The notes under the pieces are model-generated. The model was not told the origin of the DNA, made no database searches, and worked only from the letters and a program-made list of their open reading frames with translations. From Caecitellus pseudoparvulus (taxonomy: Eukaryota; Bigyra: Bicosoecida), in NCBI GenBank assembly GCA_965644315.1, contig CBFFRQ010000215.1, forward strand, positions 1 to 27,287: a stretch of 27,287 bases of DNA. The letters are read 5' to 3'. A program made the translations under genes and the position numbers. How positions within the stretch are numbered: position 1 is the stretch's first letter; each line of letters opens with the position of its first letter. This document shows, piece after piece, positions 26,962 through 27,287 of this stretch.

Positions 26962-27148
26962 CCGAGGTTGCCGGCACCCCAGCCGGCAACCATGTTTCCC
27001 GGCAGGAGGGGCGGCGGGCAGTCCCACGCTAGTGGCACAATTGTCCCCCGCCGCCCCAACGCAGAGTAGACGACGGCAGGACCGGGCATGACAAAACCAG
27101 TCATTAGCCGGCCTCGTCACTCTCTTTCCTTTTTTTTTCTTTTTCTCG
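26962..27148 (+). repeat. A2 internal repeat, copy 3
   Basis: This 187-bp repeat has the canonical sequence with an intact hairpin, unlike A1 of this copy. Confidence 0.9.
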
Positions 27149-27287
27149 ATTGGCGGGTGCCGCAAGGAGGCGTCCCCTCCCCCAAGAGATGCAGCGAGCC
27201 CTGGTGGCCGCTGGCATAGAGGGGAGGGGACGGCCTCGAGGCGGGCCCAGTTCAATGCATTTCGATTGCCACGCACAACGCACCAAC
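27149..27287 (+). repeat. B2 3' terminal repeat, copy 3 (partial)
   Basis: 139 bp are present before the window ends. The repeat is two G shorter than B1 in the run near 27221. About the last 9-10 bases and the flank are outside. Confidence 0.85.

Larger units (their letters stand above)
21480..27287 (+). mobile_element. DIRS/PAT-like retrotransposon, copy 3 (degraded, cut by window end)
   Basis: It has the same layout as copy 2: A1 21480-21658, Gag-like, pol, recombinase, B1, A2, B2. It starts at the same codon of ZNF-D at which copy 2 starts in ZNF-C. The window ends about 10 bases before the end of B2, so the right flank is not visible. It carries frame changes in the Gag-like start and several in pol, but an open recombinase. 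Its A1 is notably different from its own A2 over the first 95 bp. Confidence 0.9.

Overview
The window looks like part of a GC-rich nuclear genome of a unicellular eukaryote, most likely an alga or another protist. I infer this from tandem C2H2 zinc-finger genes with few or no introns and from tyrosine-recombinase retrotransposons of the DIRS/PAT/kangaroo/Ngaro kind. No prokaryotic operon, rRNA, tRNA gene or CRISPR array is visible. The species cannot be fixed from the sequence alone.

The host part (1-1547, 7371-15161, 20983-21479) is a tandem array of about 3-kb units. Each unit has a long zinc-finger gene on the minus strand and, head to head with it across about 430 bp, a small Ala/Gly/Val-rich open frame on the plus strand. 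Three copies of the small frame are present (268-744, 9668-10204, 12745-13224). Four zinc-finger genes are represented. ZNF-A is split by a retrotransposon (7371-9235 plus 1121-1547). ZNF-B is intact (10173-12308, 711 aa, 16 fingers). ZNF-C has lost its first 10 codons to a retrotransposon (13251-15161). ZNF-D is only a 497-bp piece of the N-terminal region (20983-21479). The fingers repeat every 87 bp (29 residues). They are almost invariant except at helix positions -1, +3 and +6, the usual base-contacting residues.

Three near-identical 5.8-kb retrotransposon copies fill the rest: copy 1 (1548-7370, minus), copy 2 (15162-20982, plus) and copy 3 (21480 to the window end, plus). Their layout is A1 - Gag-like - RT/RNase H - tyrosine recombinase - B1 - A2 - B2. 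These are the split direct repeats typical of PAT/kangaroo/Ngaro-type elements. The B repeats are 150 bp and A2 is 187 bp. In all three copies one in-frame UAG separates the Gag-like frame from the RT frame. Copy 2 has intact RT/RNase H and recombinase frames. Copies 1 and 3 carry several one-base length changes, mostly in G/C runs, which could be decay or sequencing error.

Copy 1 went into a zinc-finger codon of ZNF-A with no loss or duplication, since joining the flanks rebuilds a perfect finger in frame. Copies 2 and 3 start at the same codon of two different paralogues. The two flanks of copy 2 do not belong together, which suggests recombination between elements and loss of the DNA between them. 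The zinc-finger cluster is therefore both a fast-diversifying DNA-binding family and a repeated landing place for this retrotransposon.
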